Below, in pieces: positions 1 through 9,852 of a stretch of 64,000 bases of DNA; the stretch's first letter is position 1, and each line of letters opens with the position of its first letter. The DNA is from Ignavibacteriaceae bacterium (GTDB lineage: Bacteria > Bacteroidota > Ignavibacteria > Ignavibacteriales > Ignavibacteriaceae). The translations under genes and the position numbers were made by a program. The stretch spans positions 1 to 64,000 of the forward strand of contig JACAFB010000002.1 in the NCBI GenBank assembly GCA_013388545.1, in the 5' to 3' direction. The notes under the pieces were generated by a model that saw nothing but the letters and a program-made list of their open reading frames with translations, was not told where the DNA came from and made no database searches.

Positions 1-389
1 CCATGTGAATATACTATGTCAAACTTATCAGAGGGTAATTCGAGTTTCTCTGCATTTCCTTGCAAGATATCTCCCTTTAATCCCTTGAACCCGAAATGTA
101 ATTTGGTCGCATTTACTGCTTCTCTGGTCAGATCAACACCCGTATAAGTTTTAGCAAATTCAGCCCATCTTGTACCGTCTGCCCCGATACCTATACCAAT
201 TTCAAGAACATCTTTTCCTCTGGCAGAAGACCAATCAATATACACGTCGAGATGATGAGTTTTTGTGTATCTGAATTTTGTGTAATCATCAAAAAATTCT
301 CTTGATAAATATTTCTTATCGACAAAATGATGTCCGCAAAGATTTTCATCCCAGAATTCTTCAACTTGTTTGAGATTTTGCTCAACCAT
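1..389 (-). CDS. Class I SAM-dependent methyltransferase, truncated by window edge (C-terminus missing)
   Basis: Reverse-strand translation from ATG at 389: MVEQNLKQVEEFWDENLCGHHFVDKKYLSREFF...GKDVLEIGIGIGADGTRWAEFAKTYTGVDLTREAV; SAM-binding motif VLEIGIGIGADG. Confidence 0.85.
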   Translation of the reverse strand, partial: MVEQNLKQVEEFWDENLCGHHFVDKKYLSREFFDDYTKFRYTKTHHLDVYIDWSSARGKDVLEIGIGIGADGTRWAEFAKTYTGVDLTREAVNATKLHFGFKGLKGDILQGNAEKLELPSDKFDIVYSH

Positions 390-440
390 TATTTTTCTTT
401 CCTGCCATATGACAACAAATGATTTCCTTACAATGAATGA

Positions 441-536
441 CTACTGACTTAGTAACAACCAATTTCCCAATGACTATCAATGACTTAATGACAACCAATT
501 CCCAGCATCAAGTATCCAGCATCCAGCATCTGTCCT
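441..536. repeat. Dispersed copy of the composite 8-mer/7-mer intergenic repeat
   Basis: CAATGACTATCAATGACTTAATGACAACC followed by CCAGCAT CAAGTAT CCAGCAT CCAGCAT at 502-529. Confidence 0.85.
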
Positions 537-1668
537 ACTGACCTCTAACTTCCCCCATCACTTCATCAAAAACCTTAGCAAGTCTCTCCACCATAATGTC
601 CTCCGTAAAATTCTCCTCATACAATCTCCGGCTTTCTTTTCCCATTCTTCTTCTCATCTCCTCATCATTAACAAGCATTGTAATCTTTTCTGCAATTTGT
701 TCAGGATTATTCGGTGCTGCAATAAACCCGTTAACACCATCAAGAACTGATTCAGTTATTGCACCCTGATCTGTGGAAATGATCGGCAGACCTGCCGCCA
801 TCGCTTCTATAATTACCCAGGGATGTCCTTCAGGTTCACGGGGAGGGAACACAAATATATCAGCCTTTGAAAGTAGTTCCATCTTCAGAGCTTTTCCGGC
901 GGGAGGGAACAAATTCACAGGTAAATCAAAATTTATTATTTCCCTTATGATTTCAATTTTATCTTCCGGTGCTCTGAAAGCTCCCACAACATTTAAAGTC
1001 ACTTTCGAAATAGTTTCATTATCCAGACAAACAAGCGCGCCCAGAATATCCTTTATCCCCTTGGAGTATTGAAGATTCCCTAAGTACAATAACCTGACTT
1101 TCTTTTCATCATCTTCCGTCGGCTTTTGCTTCTCACCCGGTTGAATATCATAATTGCCGCCGTTTGGCACAACAAATATCTTATCATCACTAAAATAATC
1201 TGCAAAAAGGTATCTCAGTTTCTGACCGAGCACTATCACAGCATTCGAAATTTTCATGCATAAACGGAAGTAGATGTTAATAAACCATCCCGCACCTGCA
1301 AGCCAGTTTTTAATATTGCTGCCTCTCAGGTGTATGATCACCTTTCTTCCAAACAGCTTGCTTATAAGAATAAAAATTCCGTCCTTGAAAAATCCCCAGC
1401 TTGACTGACTTATCGGTACCAGTACGAGTGAAGGCATTTCCTTTATCATTACTTTGAAAAACTTTAAGTACTGAACAGGGAGTTCATAAAACTTTTGAGG
1501 ATGAAGTTTGCCAATCCCCGAAATCTCCCGGTTCAGCTTTGTATCAAAGTAAACTAAATCAAATCTTTCTTTTAACCGGGAATTTAGAATAATTTCTGTA
1601 GCGATTGCCGGGCCCACGTACGGCGGCGGCAGCTTGCCAAGGATAACGACCTTCTTTTTGTGTTTCAT
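535..1668 (-). CDS. Glycosyltransferase family 4 (GT-B)
   Basis: ORF 377 aa; N-terminal GKLPPPYVGPAIAT, C-terminal FPPREPEGHPWVIIEAMAAGLPIISTDQGAITE typical of GT4. Confidence 0.9.
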   Translation of the reverse strand: MKHKKKVVILGKLPPPYVGPAIATEIILNSRLKERFDLVYFDTKLNREISGIGKLHPQKFYELPVQYLKFFKVMIKEMPSLVLVPISQSSWGFFKDGIFILISKLFGRKVIIHLRGSNIKNWLAGAGWFINIYFRLCMKISNAVIVLGQKLRYLFADYFSDDKIFVVPNGGNYDIQPGEKQKPTEDDEKKVRLLYLGNLQYSKGIKDILGALVCLDNETISKVTLNVVGAFRAPEDKIEIIREIINFDLPVNLFPPAGKALKMELLSKADIFVFPPREPEGHPWVIIEAMAAGLPIISTDQGAITESVLDGVNGFIAAPNNPEQIAEKITMLVNDEEMRRRMGKESRRLYEENFTEDIMVERLAKVFDEVMGEVRGQ

Positions 1669-2923
1669 TTAGTGGCTCTTTTAATGAAGCATAAGCAAAT
1701 ATAGCATAAACTAAATACAATAAATTGGGATAGAATGTAGGTATTGCAGACACAGAATATAGAAATATTATAAACACTGAACTGATTATTAAAAATTTAT
1801 GATGTAATCTTTTTTTGAATGATTTAATTAATACGCTAAATAAAAAAATAAAATAAAAAGTTAATCCCCATAAGCCGGTTAAAAATAAAATTCTTAAAAA
1901 ATCATTGTGCATATGACCGCTGATCATAGCCGTTGCTTCATGCAATCCAGACGGACCAATTCCAAAAAGTTTTATATAAAGTGGTGTATCTGACCAAACC
2001 CCAGTATATTTAATCCACCTTGTCATCCTACCATTAAAAGATCGCTCCACACCTTCTTCCCCCTCCGCTACTCGTAGTTCTTTTTTTACAAGTGGATGTA
2101 TTTGGCTTTCGTAGATATATTGACCTAAAAAGGGCAGGAATAAAAAAATAAATACTAATCCCACTACCCAACCTCTGAGGTTTGTAAATTGGAATAACGT
2201 AAACAATCCAATTAACATAATAAATACTGACCAGGTTGCTACGTGTTTTATTGCGATTAAACCAAGAATAACAAACAAAAACAGTAGAAAGATTTTTTTT
2301 TGTGTCATTGTTAATGATTTAGATTCTCGTCTTTTTAGAATAGTATATAAAATAAAAAGAATAACACTTATTATATAAATAGCATAATTAAAGATATCTG
2401 CATATAAACCAACAAATCTAGTCCCACCTCCTCTTGCTCCTGATAGTATTTGTGGATCGATAGGGCCAACTAGATATTCGTAACAAAGTGTAAAAAATGG
2501 AAATATTGCAGCTATCAGAAAAGTAAAAAATATTCCTTCAAGATCCCTTTCATCTTCAATAAATCTTTTTGTGTAACTGTATAAAAACAGCGGTAATATA
2601 GATTTTGAGGTATTCTGAATATTGTTGATAGTTGGAGACACTATTACAAGTATTGATGAATTTATAATTATAAAAACTCCCCATATAAAAAAATAAAAAT
2701 CGGTCATTGATCGTTTTTTATTTTGCAGATATTTTGAATTTAAGCTTAAAACGATAAAAATTATTGTTAATAGTGCAAGTATATTTAAAGGAGAATAATA
2801 AACCTCCACTCGTTTTAAGAAAAAAAATGGGTCAATAATTGGCCTTATCAGAATTAAAATTACAAACCATTTCTTGGCCCAGGGCAGTTCACGATACCAT
2901 ATTTTCCACTCACTAAATTTCAT
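1559..2923 (-). CDS. O-antigen polymerase/ligase-like multi-pass membrane protein (Wzy/WaaL type)
   Basis: ORF 454 aa, many hydrophobic segments; late periplasmic-type segment GRMTRWIKYTGVWSDTPLYIKLFGIGPSGLHEATAMISGHMHNDFLRILFLTG typical of Wzy/O-antigen ligase proteins. Confidence 0.8.
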   Translation of the reverse strand: MKFSEWKIWYRELPWAKKWFVILILIRPIIDPFFFLKRVEVYYSPLNILALLTIIFIVLSLNSKYLQNKKRSMTDFYFFIWGVFIIINSSILVIVSPTINNIQNTSKSILPLFLYSYTKRFIEDERDLEGIFFTFLIAAIFPFFTLCYEYLVGPIDPQILSGARGGGTRFVGLYADIFNYAIYIISVILFILYTILKRRESKSLTMTQKKIFLLFLFVILGLIAIKHVATWSVFIMLIGLFTLFQFTNLRGWVVGLVFIFLFLPFLGQYIYESQIHPLVKKELRVAEGEEGVERSFNGRMTRWIKYTGVWSDTPLYIKLFGIGPSGLHEATAMISGHMHNDFLRILFLTGLWGLTFYFIFLFSVLIKSFKKRLHHKFLIISSVFIIFLYSVSAIPTFYPNLLYLVYAIFAYASLKEPLNETQKEGRYPWQAAAAVRGPGNRYRNYSKFPVKRKI

Positions 2924-4035
2924 CTGTTTATTGCCCTAATAAATCCTTCAACACTTTTTTCTAATGAAGCGTTTGCCATAATAAATCTCCTTGCATTTTC
3001 ACCAATCCTTTTACACAAAGCTGGGTTGGATATCAAATAGCTAAGTATTTGCACCACATTATCGGTATTTTCAAAATCAATTTTATTTCCTGTTTCGCCA
3101 TCAATTATCAAATCATCTGTTGCGCCTGCATGAATTGATGATAAACAGCATAACCCTGATGCCATTGCTTCAATTAAAACCAATCCCCAGATATCATATT
3201 CTGAAGGGAAAAGAAAAATATCAGCTTTTGAATAGTATTCAGGCAGCTCGCTTTTTTGTTTATATCCATGAAAGATTATTTTATTATTTAATTTAAAGCG
3301 CTGAACTAATTCAGTGATTTCGTTTTTGCTATCGCCATCGCCCACTACATCAAATCTGAAATCAATTCCTTTATCTGATAATATTTTCAGAGCATTTATT
3401 ATCAGGTCCAGTCTTTTTCTTTTAGTTATGTAACCAACATATAGAATATTTTTACTGCCGCCTGAAACTGATTTTGTGTTTCTGTCTGCATTTATAAAAT
3501 AATCTGTATCAACTGTATTTATAGCAATTTCAATTTTATCCGGGGGGATACCAAGAGAAATCAAATACTTTTTCGCTCTGCTGCCATATGCAATGAATCC
3601 TTCAGCTCTTCTTGCTAATAACTTTCTGAAATATTCTCTGAAGATTGACGAATTGTAACCCTCAGTGGGTGTACTTCCTGTCCAGATAATATAACTGATT
3701 TTTTTTATTAAAGACAGGAAATAAAGTTTTAATGTCGCTATTGAGAATCCAACAACAATTATTTTATACGGTCTGAATTCTTTCAAAGTTTTAAGTATGC
3801 CCCCGTAAGTAAAGAGCATCTTTTCAACCGAACCTAATTTTATTTTTTTTGATTTCAGGTAGGAGTGAGAAAAATTAAATTCTGATTCATCCACTTCCCA
3901 CTTTCTTCTTTCATACCCTTTAGCTGCGAATGCAACGTGAAAGCTGCAACCTCTTTCCTCTAATTTCTTATTCAGCAGGTTAAACAGCGGGATGCGGTAG
4001 GGAGTGGGTATGTTTGTGACAATTAAGATATTCAT
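2920..4035 (-). CDS. Glycosyltransferase family 4
   Basis: ORF 371 aa; NILYVGYITKRKRLDLIINAL, FPSEYDIWGLVLIEAMASGLCCLSS. Confidence 0.9.
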   Translation of the reverse strand: MNILIVTNIPTPYRIPLFNLLNKKLEERGCSFHVAFAAKGYERRKWEVDESEFNFSHSYLKSKKIKLGSVEKMLFTYGGILKTLKEFRPYKIIVVGFSIATLKLYFLSLIKKISYIIWTGSTPTEGYNSSIFREYFRKLLARRAEGFIAYGSRAKKYLISLGIPPDKIEIAINTVDTDYFINADRNTKSVSGGSKNILYVGYITKRKRLDLIINALKILSDKGIDFRFDVVGDGDSKNEITELVQRFKLNNKIIFHGYKQKSELPEYYSKADIFLFPSEYDIWGLVLIEAMASGLCCLSSIHAGATDDLIIDGETGNKIDFENTDNVVQILSYLISNPALCKRIGENARRFIMANASLEKSVEGFIRAINR

Positions 4036-4053
4036 GAACTATTCGTAAATCAT

Positions 4054-5184
4054 CTATTCATTTAATACTTCTTTATATAATTCAATGTAATCATTTATAG
4101 AATTACTTAAAGAATAATTTTTAACCATAAAATCGGAACCATTAGAAGCAATAGATTTTGCATAATCAAAATCATCATGCACTTTTTGTAAAGTATTTGT
4201 TAAATCAAGCTCATTATTAGCAATAAAACCTGTGAAATTATCAATAATAAAATCCTGTGAGCCAAAATTATCTGACATGATAATTGTTGGAATTCCTAGA
4301 AACAGTGCTTCTGCAGCTGAATTACTCCAACCTTCTCTTGAATTAGATGGCAGTACGAAACATTTTAGAACCTGGTAATAATCAAAAATTTCTTTCTTTT
4401 CTTCTAATAGTATTACTTTTTCTTTTAGGTTAAGTTTATCTATGATACGAGCCAATTCATCTCTTTCAGGACCTCTTCCAATTATTAATAATTTTTTTTC
4501 ACTGATTTTCAATTTGGAAAATGCTCTTATAAGTAAGTCAATTCTTTTAAGTTTAACTAGATGACCAAAATAACCAATGACAAAATCGTTGTTAGAAAGA
4601 TTTAGTTCAAGATTTACTGCTTCTCTCTGACGATTAAAGTTAATTCTTTTATGGTCAAAATAATTTCTGGTTAATAATTTTTTTTTGTTAACTATTCTAT
4701 AGTCTTTTTCAAGTGATAGTATAGATACTCTTGAGATTCCGGAAAATCCTAAAAAGTATTTATTATATAAAAAACTTCTTATCCAAATTTTTAGTTTCTT
4801 CTTAAAGGATTGTCTGTCTACATATTCAAGACCACCTCTTCGGGTTTGAACAAGTTTATTTTTTTTTCGGCAAAACAGTGATAATAATATCAACCTTGGA
4901 GTAGAGTCATGGTGATGGTAAATCTTATATTCTGTAAGTATTTTTGCTAGGCCTGGCTTAGGTATTAGATCAAAAAATGAATTGGTTTTAAGATCAATTG
5001 CTTGAAATCCCAGTTCTCTAATTCTTCTAACATAATGAGAATCAATATTGAATGTAGCAATTGCTAATTGATAATCAGGTTGATCTTTAAATGCCAGGAA
5101 AAGATTATAAAGAGCTCTTTCTTTACCGCCAACGTCACCTGACCCGAGAAAATGAATGATTGAATACTTAACCTTCTTATTCAC
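4054..5184 (-). CDS. Glycosyltransferase family 4
   Basis: ORF 376 aa; FLGSGDVGGKERALYNL, VIGYFGHLVKLKRIDLLIRAF, LPSNSREGWSNSAAEALFLGIPTI. Confidence 0.88.
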   Translation of the reverse strand: MNKKVKYSIIHFLGSGDVGGKERALYNLFLAFKDQPDYQLAIATFNIDSHYVRRIRELGFQAIDLKTNSFFDLIPKPGLAKILTEYKIYHHHDSTPRLILLSLFCRKKNKLVQTRRGGLEYVDRQSFKKKLKIWIRSFLYNKYFLGFSGISRVSILSLEKDYRIVNKKKLLTRNYFDHKRINFNRQREAVNLELNLSNNDFVIGYFGHLVKLKRIDLLIRAFSKLKISEKKLLIIGRGPERDELARIIDKLNLKEKVILLEEKKEIFDYYQVLKCFVLPSNSREGWSNSAAEALFLGIPTIIMSDNFGSQDFIIDNFTGFIANNELDLTNTLQKVHDDFDYAKSIASNGSDFMVKNYSLSNSINDYIELYKEVLNE

Positions 5185-5187
5185 AAT

Positions 5188-6123
5188 TTATTCGATAAAA
5201 TTATTTAGCCTTGTTTTTATCAAGGATTCTGTTGCAAAAAATAGATTCTCTCTAATTTCATTTTTCTCAATTGCAATAAGCTTTTTTAATTTATTTTTTT
5301 TATCCAGATAAAATGGATGAAAATTATTTTTTCTGAATAATTCCAATACATCATCAGGCTTGCGATTGAATTGCGATAATGAGCTTTCATTTAATTCCAT
5401 CATAAATAAGCAATCATTAAATTTTGCAAGATACTCTCCGCATCCTATCAGAAAATCAAATTCCCCTCCCTCAATATCCACTTTAATAAAATCTACTTTG
5501 GTAATATTATTTTTATCAAGGTAATTACTAAGAGTATCAATTTTAATATTATGCTCAATATAATCGTTTCTGCCTCTTTTTGACAATGAACTGTACCCGT
5601 GATGCAAAAACTTGAAAGTATAAAATTTGTCTGTTCCTTTTTCTTTTCCTAAAGCAATAGTATTGAGCTTTGTCTTTGAGGATAAACCATTTAACGATAC
5701 GTTTTCGTTAAGTCTGTTGAAAACATCCTCATTCGGCTCAAATGCATGACAGATTTTACCATAGTCAGCCATCATTACAGTAAACCATCCAATATTTGCA
5801 CCAACGTCAAAAGTTATGTCTGTATTTCTTAAATATTCCTTTATAAATTTTGAATGTTCCTTTTCAAAATACCCTGTAGTATATATAATAACCCTGTTAT
5901 TGTCATCAGGAAACTTTAGTAAAAATTTGTGGCCAAATTTCGAAATTGTAATGACTGGATTTGATAGTTCATTTAATAAAAATCTTATGTACCTTGTTAA
6001 GCGATGTTTACCTCTTATTATCGGAGAATGCTGAGTATAAAAACGAAGAATATAAATTATTACTTTAATTATTGTTTTTTTAAAAGTATTTGATGACATT
6101 TTATTTTTGAATATCACAATCAA
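5188..6123 (-). CDS. FkbM family methyltransferase
   Basis: ORF 311 aa; TFDVGANIGWFTVMMADY, VDFIKVDIEGGEFDFLIG motifs. Confidence 0.88.
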   Translation of the reverse strand: MIVIFKNKMSSNTFKKTIIKVIIYILRFYTQHSPIIRGKHRLTRYIRFLLNELSNPVITISKFGHKFLLKFPDDNNRVIIYTTGYFEKEHSKFIKEYLRNTDITFDVGANIGWFTVMMADYGKICHAFEPNEDVFNRLNENVSLNGLSSKTKLNTIALGKEKGTDKFYTFKFLHHGYSSLSKRGRNDYIEHNIKIDTLSNYLDKNNITKVDFIKVDIEGGEFDFLIGCGEYLAKFNDCLFMMELNESSLSQFNRKPDDVLELFRKNNFHPFYLDKKNKLKKLIAIEKNEIRENLFFATESLIKTRLNNFIE

Positions 6124-7284
6124 TTATCTTTTATGATTAATAAACTGTATAATTCCCTCTGCTCTCTTTTCCCAGGTAAACCTCTGCACTTTTTCCATTG
6201 CATTTTGTGCCAGGATTTTCCTCCGTTCCGTATCCCGGGCAAGTTCATCAATCTTTGAGGCTAGTTTAGCCGGATTATCCTTTTCGACAAAGAGAGCTTC
6301 CTTGTTTGATTCTAATATTTCCTCAAGCACAGGATAGTCGGCTGCAATAATTGGATTACCGCTTGCCATGTAGTCAAATATTTTGCCCGGTGACCTGTAA
6401 TTATTCAAAATAAAACCCGAAGGATAATAGATAAGCAGGATATCTGCGGCAAAGTGGTAATAATAAATTTCGTTCGGAGGTACAAAACTGATAAATCTCA
6501 GATTACCTGCATTTTCATTTTCATTTCTAATTCTATCCACATGATCTTTACGTCCTCCTACAATCAGAACAAGGTATTTATCACTTAATAATTTGGCAGT
6601 ACTGATATAATAATCAATCTCTTTGTAACCATAATAAACTTTTCCGGTGTAGAGTACAATTATTTTATCTTTGGGAAGATTAAGTCTGGCTCTTGCTTCA
6701 TATTTCGGTATCCTGATTGAATTAACATAATTAAGATTAATTCCCTGATGAGTTCCAAGTATCTTATACGAAATACCTTGATAGGTTTCCATCAACTCCT
6801 TTGCCAGCACATTAGAATTTGCAATTATTTTATCGAATTTTTTCATCAAGTAAGCTTGATAATATTTTTTAGGAGGATTGTGAATTTCAAAAATTATCTT
6901 GATTTTCTTATTGAAGAACTTTAGAAACAAAAAGGGAATTGAGTAAGCATAGTTCTTTAAATAAATATAAGTCTCTTCCTTGCATTTGCGAATATTTCTA
7001 AATGCAAAAACCGAATATGCCCATAAAATTTTTAATGCATCGAATTTTTTTGGATTTTTTTGATAAATATTAACAGGAAGCTGTACAAATTCAAAAGTTC
7101 TTTTAACACCATATAATTGGTATAAGTCATCAGATTTTATTTCCTCTTCAGCTAACTTAATTTTAACCGAGATTAAAAACAGTTTATCAAAATATTTTCC
7201 AAAGGCTTCACAAAACCTGACTATGCATTGACGATCAACTCTTGCAACCTGCAAATCACGGGGAGTGAAATAGTATAAATACAT
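6124..7284 (-). CDS. Glycosyltransferase (GT4-like)
   Basis: ORF 386 aa; IVLYTGKVYYGYKEIDYYI, NNYRSPGKIFDYMASGNPIIAADYPVLEEIL. Confidence 0.87.
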   Translation of the reverse strand: MYLYYFTPRDLQVARVDRQCIVRFCEAFGKYFDKLFLISVKIKLAEEEIKSDDLYQLYGVKRTFEFVQLPVNIYQKNPKKFDALKILWAYSVFAFRNIRKCKEETYIYLKNYAYSIPFLFLKFFNKKIKIIFEIHNPPKKYYQAYLMKKFDKIIANSNVLAKELMETYQGISYKILGTHQGINLNYVNSIRIPKYEARARLNLPKDKIIVLYTGKVYYGYKEIDYYISTAKLLSDKYLVLIVGGRKDHVDRIRNENENAGNLRFISFVPPNEIYYYHFAADILLIYYPSGFILNNYRSPGKIFDYMASGNPIIAADYPVLEEILESNKEALFVEKDNPAKLASKIDELARDTERRKILAQNAMEKVQRFTWEKRAEGIIQFINHKR

Positions 7285-7333
7285 TTACTGAAATAAATAA
7301 GTTATTTTTAGTAGTAATCAATTATGAGCTTTG

Positions 7334-8443
7334 TTATTTGTGCTTTTCTGGAAAAAAATTAACAAAAGCTGCTTTAGTGTCATATATTCGAAATAAAATC
7401 CATTTAGGTATCCTGAAGTTCTTAAGTGATAACAGATGATTTTTAGATTTAATTATTATTGCGGCAATTTTTGCAGTAATTTTATTTTTAGCCAGCAGCA
7501 GTTTTATTCTACCGGTTTGGTCTGAGTAATTTGTTTCGGAAAGTAATTTGAGAAATTCTCTTGCTTCTGCTGAACCATTATAAAGCAAAATATTTTGTAC
7601 AAGATAATGGTAATATTTTTTTTTAAGTATCATCCTGGTTTGCTCTGAACATTCATATTTTTCGCTAAAAAAAAGCCTTATCTGAATATTATTTAATCCA
7701 AAATTTATAATTTTATTAGATCCGCCTGTTCTACTTATCCCTGATTGGTGATTCCTATAAGTTGCCATTGATTTATTTAGATATTTCACTTTTGAATAAT
7801 ATCCAATCTCCAACCATATAATCAAATCCTGTTGTAACCAGTCATTTTTGAATAGTCCTTGATTCAGAGCATTTTCAAAGTACTTTTTCCTAAAACACAC
7901 TGTCAAGGTTCTTATAAAATTTCCTTTGAGCAATTCTTCGAAAATATTACCTGATGGGGGTTCCTTTTTACCCCAATAGTATTTATTCCTCGCCTTTAAA
8001 GTAACCGGATTCTTTCGTTCATATAATATGTCATAATCAGTATAGACCATCCCATAATCCGGATTTGCCTCTAAAAAATCCACCTGCTTCTGGAGTTTGT
8101 ATGGGTCTGTCCAGTAGTCGTCGCCTTCGAGTAATGCAATATATTTACCGGTGCAGCTTAAAAGTGTTCGTATTCCATTTTCATGTATACCAACATTTTT
8201 TTCTGAAGTGATTATTCTAATTATTTCGGGATATTTTTTTGCATAATCAAAAACAATTTCTCTTGTGCCGTCTGTTGAGCAGTCTTCACCTATTACCAGC
8301 TCGATAGGGAAGTTAGTCTTTTGCATCAGTACACTCTCTATTGCCTGTCCGATGTACGATACATGATTGTAAGTAATCATTTGAATACTTACCAGTGGAT
8401 TCTTTGAGTTTTTCAGTCCGTTAGTTTCAATTTCTGTATTCAT
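7334..8443 (-). CDS. Glycosyltransferase family 2
   Basis: ORF 369 aa; PLVSIQMITYNHVSYIGQAIESVLMQ...ELVIGEDCSTDGTREI, YIALLEGDDYWTDPYKLQKQ. Confidence 0.92.
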   Translation of the reverse strand: MNTEIETNGLKNSKNPLVSIQMITYNHVSYIGQAIESVLMQKTNFPIELVIGEDCSTDGTREIVFDYAKKYPEIIRIITSEKNVGIHENGIRTLLSCTGKYIALLEGDDYWTDPYKLQKQVDFLEANPDYGMVYTDYDILYERKNPVTLKARNKYYWGKKEPPSGNIFEELLKGNFIRTLTVCFRKKYFENALNQGLFKNDWLQQDLIIWLEIGYYSKVKYLNKSMATYRNHQSGISRTGGSNKIINFGLNNIQIRLFFSEKYECSEQTRMILKKKYYHYLVQNILLYNGSAEAREFLKLLSETNYSDQTGRIKLLLAKNKITAKIAAIIIKSKNHLLSLKNFRIPKWILFRIYDTKAAFVNFFPEKHK

Positions 8444-8454
8444 CAGTCCGGTTA

Positions 8455-9801
8455 TCAGTTTTTATTAAGCATATCTGCAAGTTCGAATGCAAGATCAACA
8501 ACCTGCTCTCCGTTTAGTCTTGGATCGCAGGTTGTTTGATAATTCAAATCAAGATGATGTTCTAAAAGATTTCGTGTACCTCCTGTGCATTCAGTAACCT
8601 CATCTCCTGTGAGTTCGAGATGTACTCCTCCGGCAATTGTCCCTTCAGCTTTATGTGCCTGAAGAAAAATTTTAATCTCCTTTAATATATCTTCAAATCT
8701 CCTGGTCTTTTTTGCATCTTTGTTTAAAATTGTATTACCGTGCATAGGGTCACAAATCCAAACTACTTCAAATCCTTCGCTTTTAATAGCTGAAATAAGT
8801 TTCGGGAAAAAACTTTCAGCTCGCTCTGCCCCGAAACGTGTAATCAGCGAAAGGCGTCCGGCTTCATTTAAAGGATTTAGTTTTTCTATAACTTTTTTTA
8901 TTTCATCTGCTTTAAAACCTGGCCCGATTTTTACTCCTATAGGATTACCTACACCTCTCATAAATTCTACGTGTGCCCCATCTGGATGTCTTGTACGGTC
9001 ACCTATCCAGAGCATATGTGCACTAGTATCGTACCATAATCCTGTTGTTGTGTCTATGCGTGTCATTGCTTCTTCATATTCAAGAAGCAGTGCTTCATGG
9101 GATGTGTAAAGTGTTATAAAATTCAACTGCGGATTGTTTACATCCAGCCCAATTGCATTTGAAAAGTTTATTGTTTTTCTGATACCATTTATCAGGTCCT
9201 GGTATTTCTTACCAAGGATTGACTCTTCAAAATTTCCACGATGCCAGGCCTGAATATGATCAAGTGCTGCGTATCCGCCGCTTGTAAATGCACGCACTAA
9301 GTTTAAAGTTGCTGCAGAGCGAAAGTATCCTTCAAGCATTCGTTTTGGATCCGGAGTTCTTGCAGCAACTGTTGGTTCAACACTATTAACCATATCGCCG
9401 CGGTAGCTGGGCAAAGTAATCCCATTCACAATTTCAGTATCTGAAGTACGCGGTTTTGCATATTGCCCGGCTATTCTTCCGATTTTTACGATCTTTTTTT
9501 CGCAACCGTAAGAAAGAATTATCGACATTTGTAAAATAACGTCAAGCAGACGGTGAATAATTGGACCATTACATCTGTCAAAATCTTCTGAGCAATCGCC
9601 GCCCTGCAGAACAAAAGCATCTCCTCTAGCCGCTTCTGCAAGGTGCTGTTTTAATGCTCGTGTTTCTCCAGCAAATACAAGTGCAGGCAGTTTTGAAATC
9701 TTTTCGAGTATTTCTGTTGTTGTTTTTTTATCCGGCCAAACTGGTTGCTGCAAAGCATTAAACCTGCGCCAGCTTGTTTTACTCCACTCAGTACTGGTCA
9801 T
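8455..9801 (-). CDS. Class II 3-deoxy-7-phosphoheptulonate (DAHP) synthase
   Basis: ORF 448 aa; WSKTSWRRFNALQQPVWPD, FVLQGGDCSEDFDRC, KIGRIAGQYAKPRTS, LPSYRGDMVN, WICDPMHGNT: plant-type/AroAII hallmarks. Confidence 0.95.
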   Translation of the reverse strand: MTSTEWSKTSWRRFNALQQPVWPDKKTTTEILEKISKLPALVFAGETRALKQHLAEAARGDAFVLQGGDCSEDFDRCNGPIIHRLLDVILQMSIILSYGCEKKIVKIGRIAGQYAKPRTSDTEIVNGITLPSYRGDMVNSVEPTVAARTPDPKRMLEGYFRSAATLNLVRAFTSGGYAALDHIQAWHRGNFEESILGKKYQDLINGIRKTINFSNAIGLDVNNPQLNFITLYTSHEALLLEYEEAMTRIDTTTGLWYDTSAHMLWIGDRTRHPDGAHVEFMRGVGNPIGVKIGPGFKADEIKKVIEKLNPLNEAGRLSLITRFGAERAESFFPKLISAIKSEGFEVVWICDPMHGNTILNKDAKKTRRFEDILKEIKIFLQAHKAEGTIAGGVHLELTGDEVTECTGGTRNLLEHHLDLNYQTTCDPRLNGEQVVDLAFELADMLNKN

Positions 9802-9852
9802 TTTTTTAATAAATTATTTTTTTATTTCCTAAAAATTTAACTGTCTTTTTAA

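Noticed and set aside
8720-9109. Plus-strand 129-aa ORF
   Set aside because: Antisense to the DAHP synthase coding sequence; no independent support.
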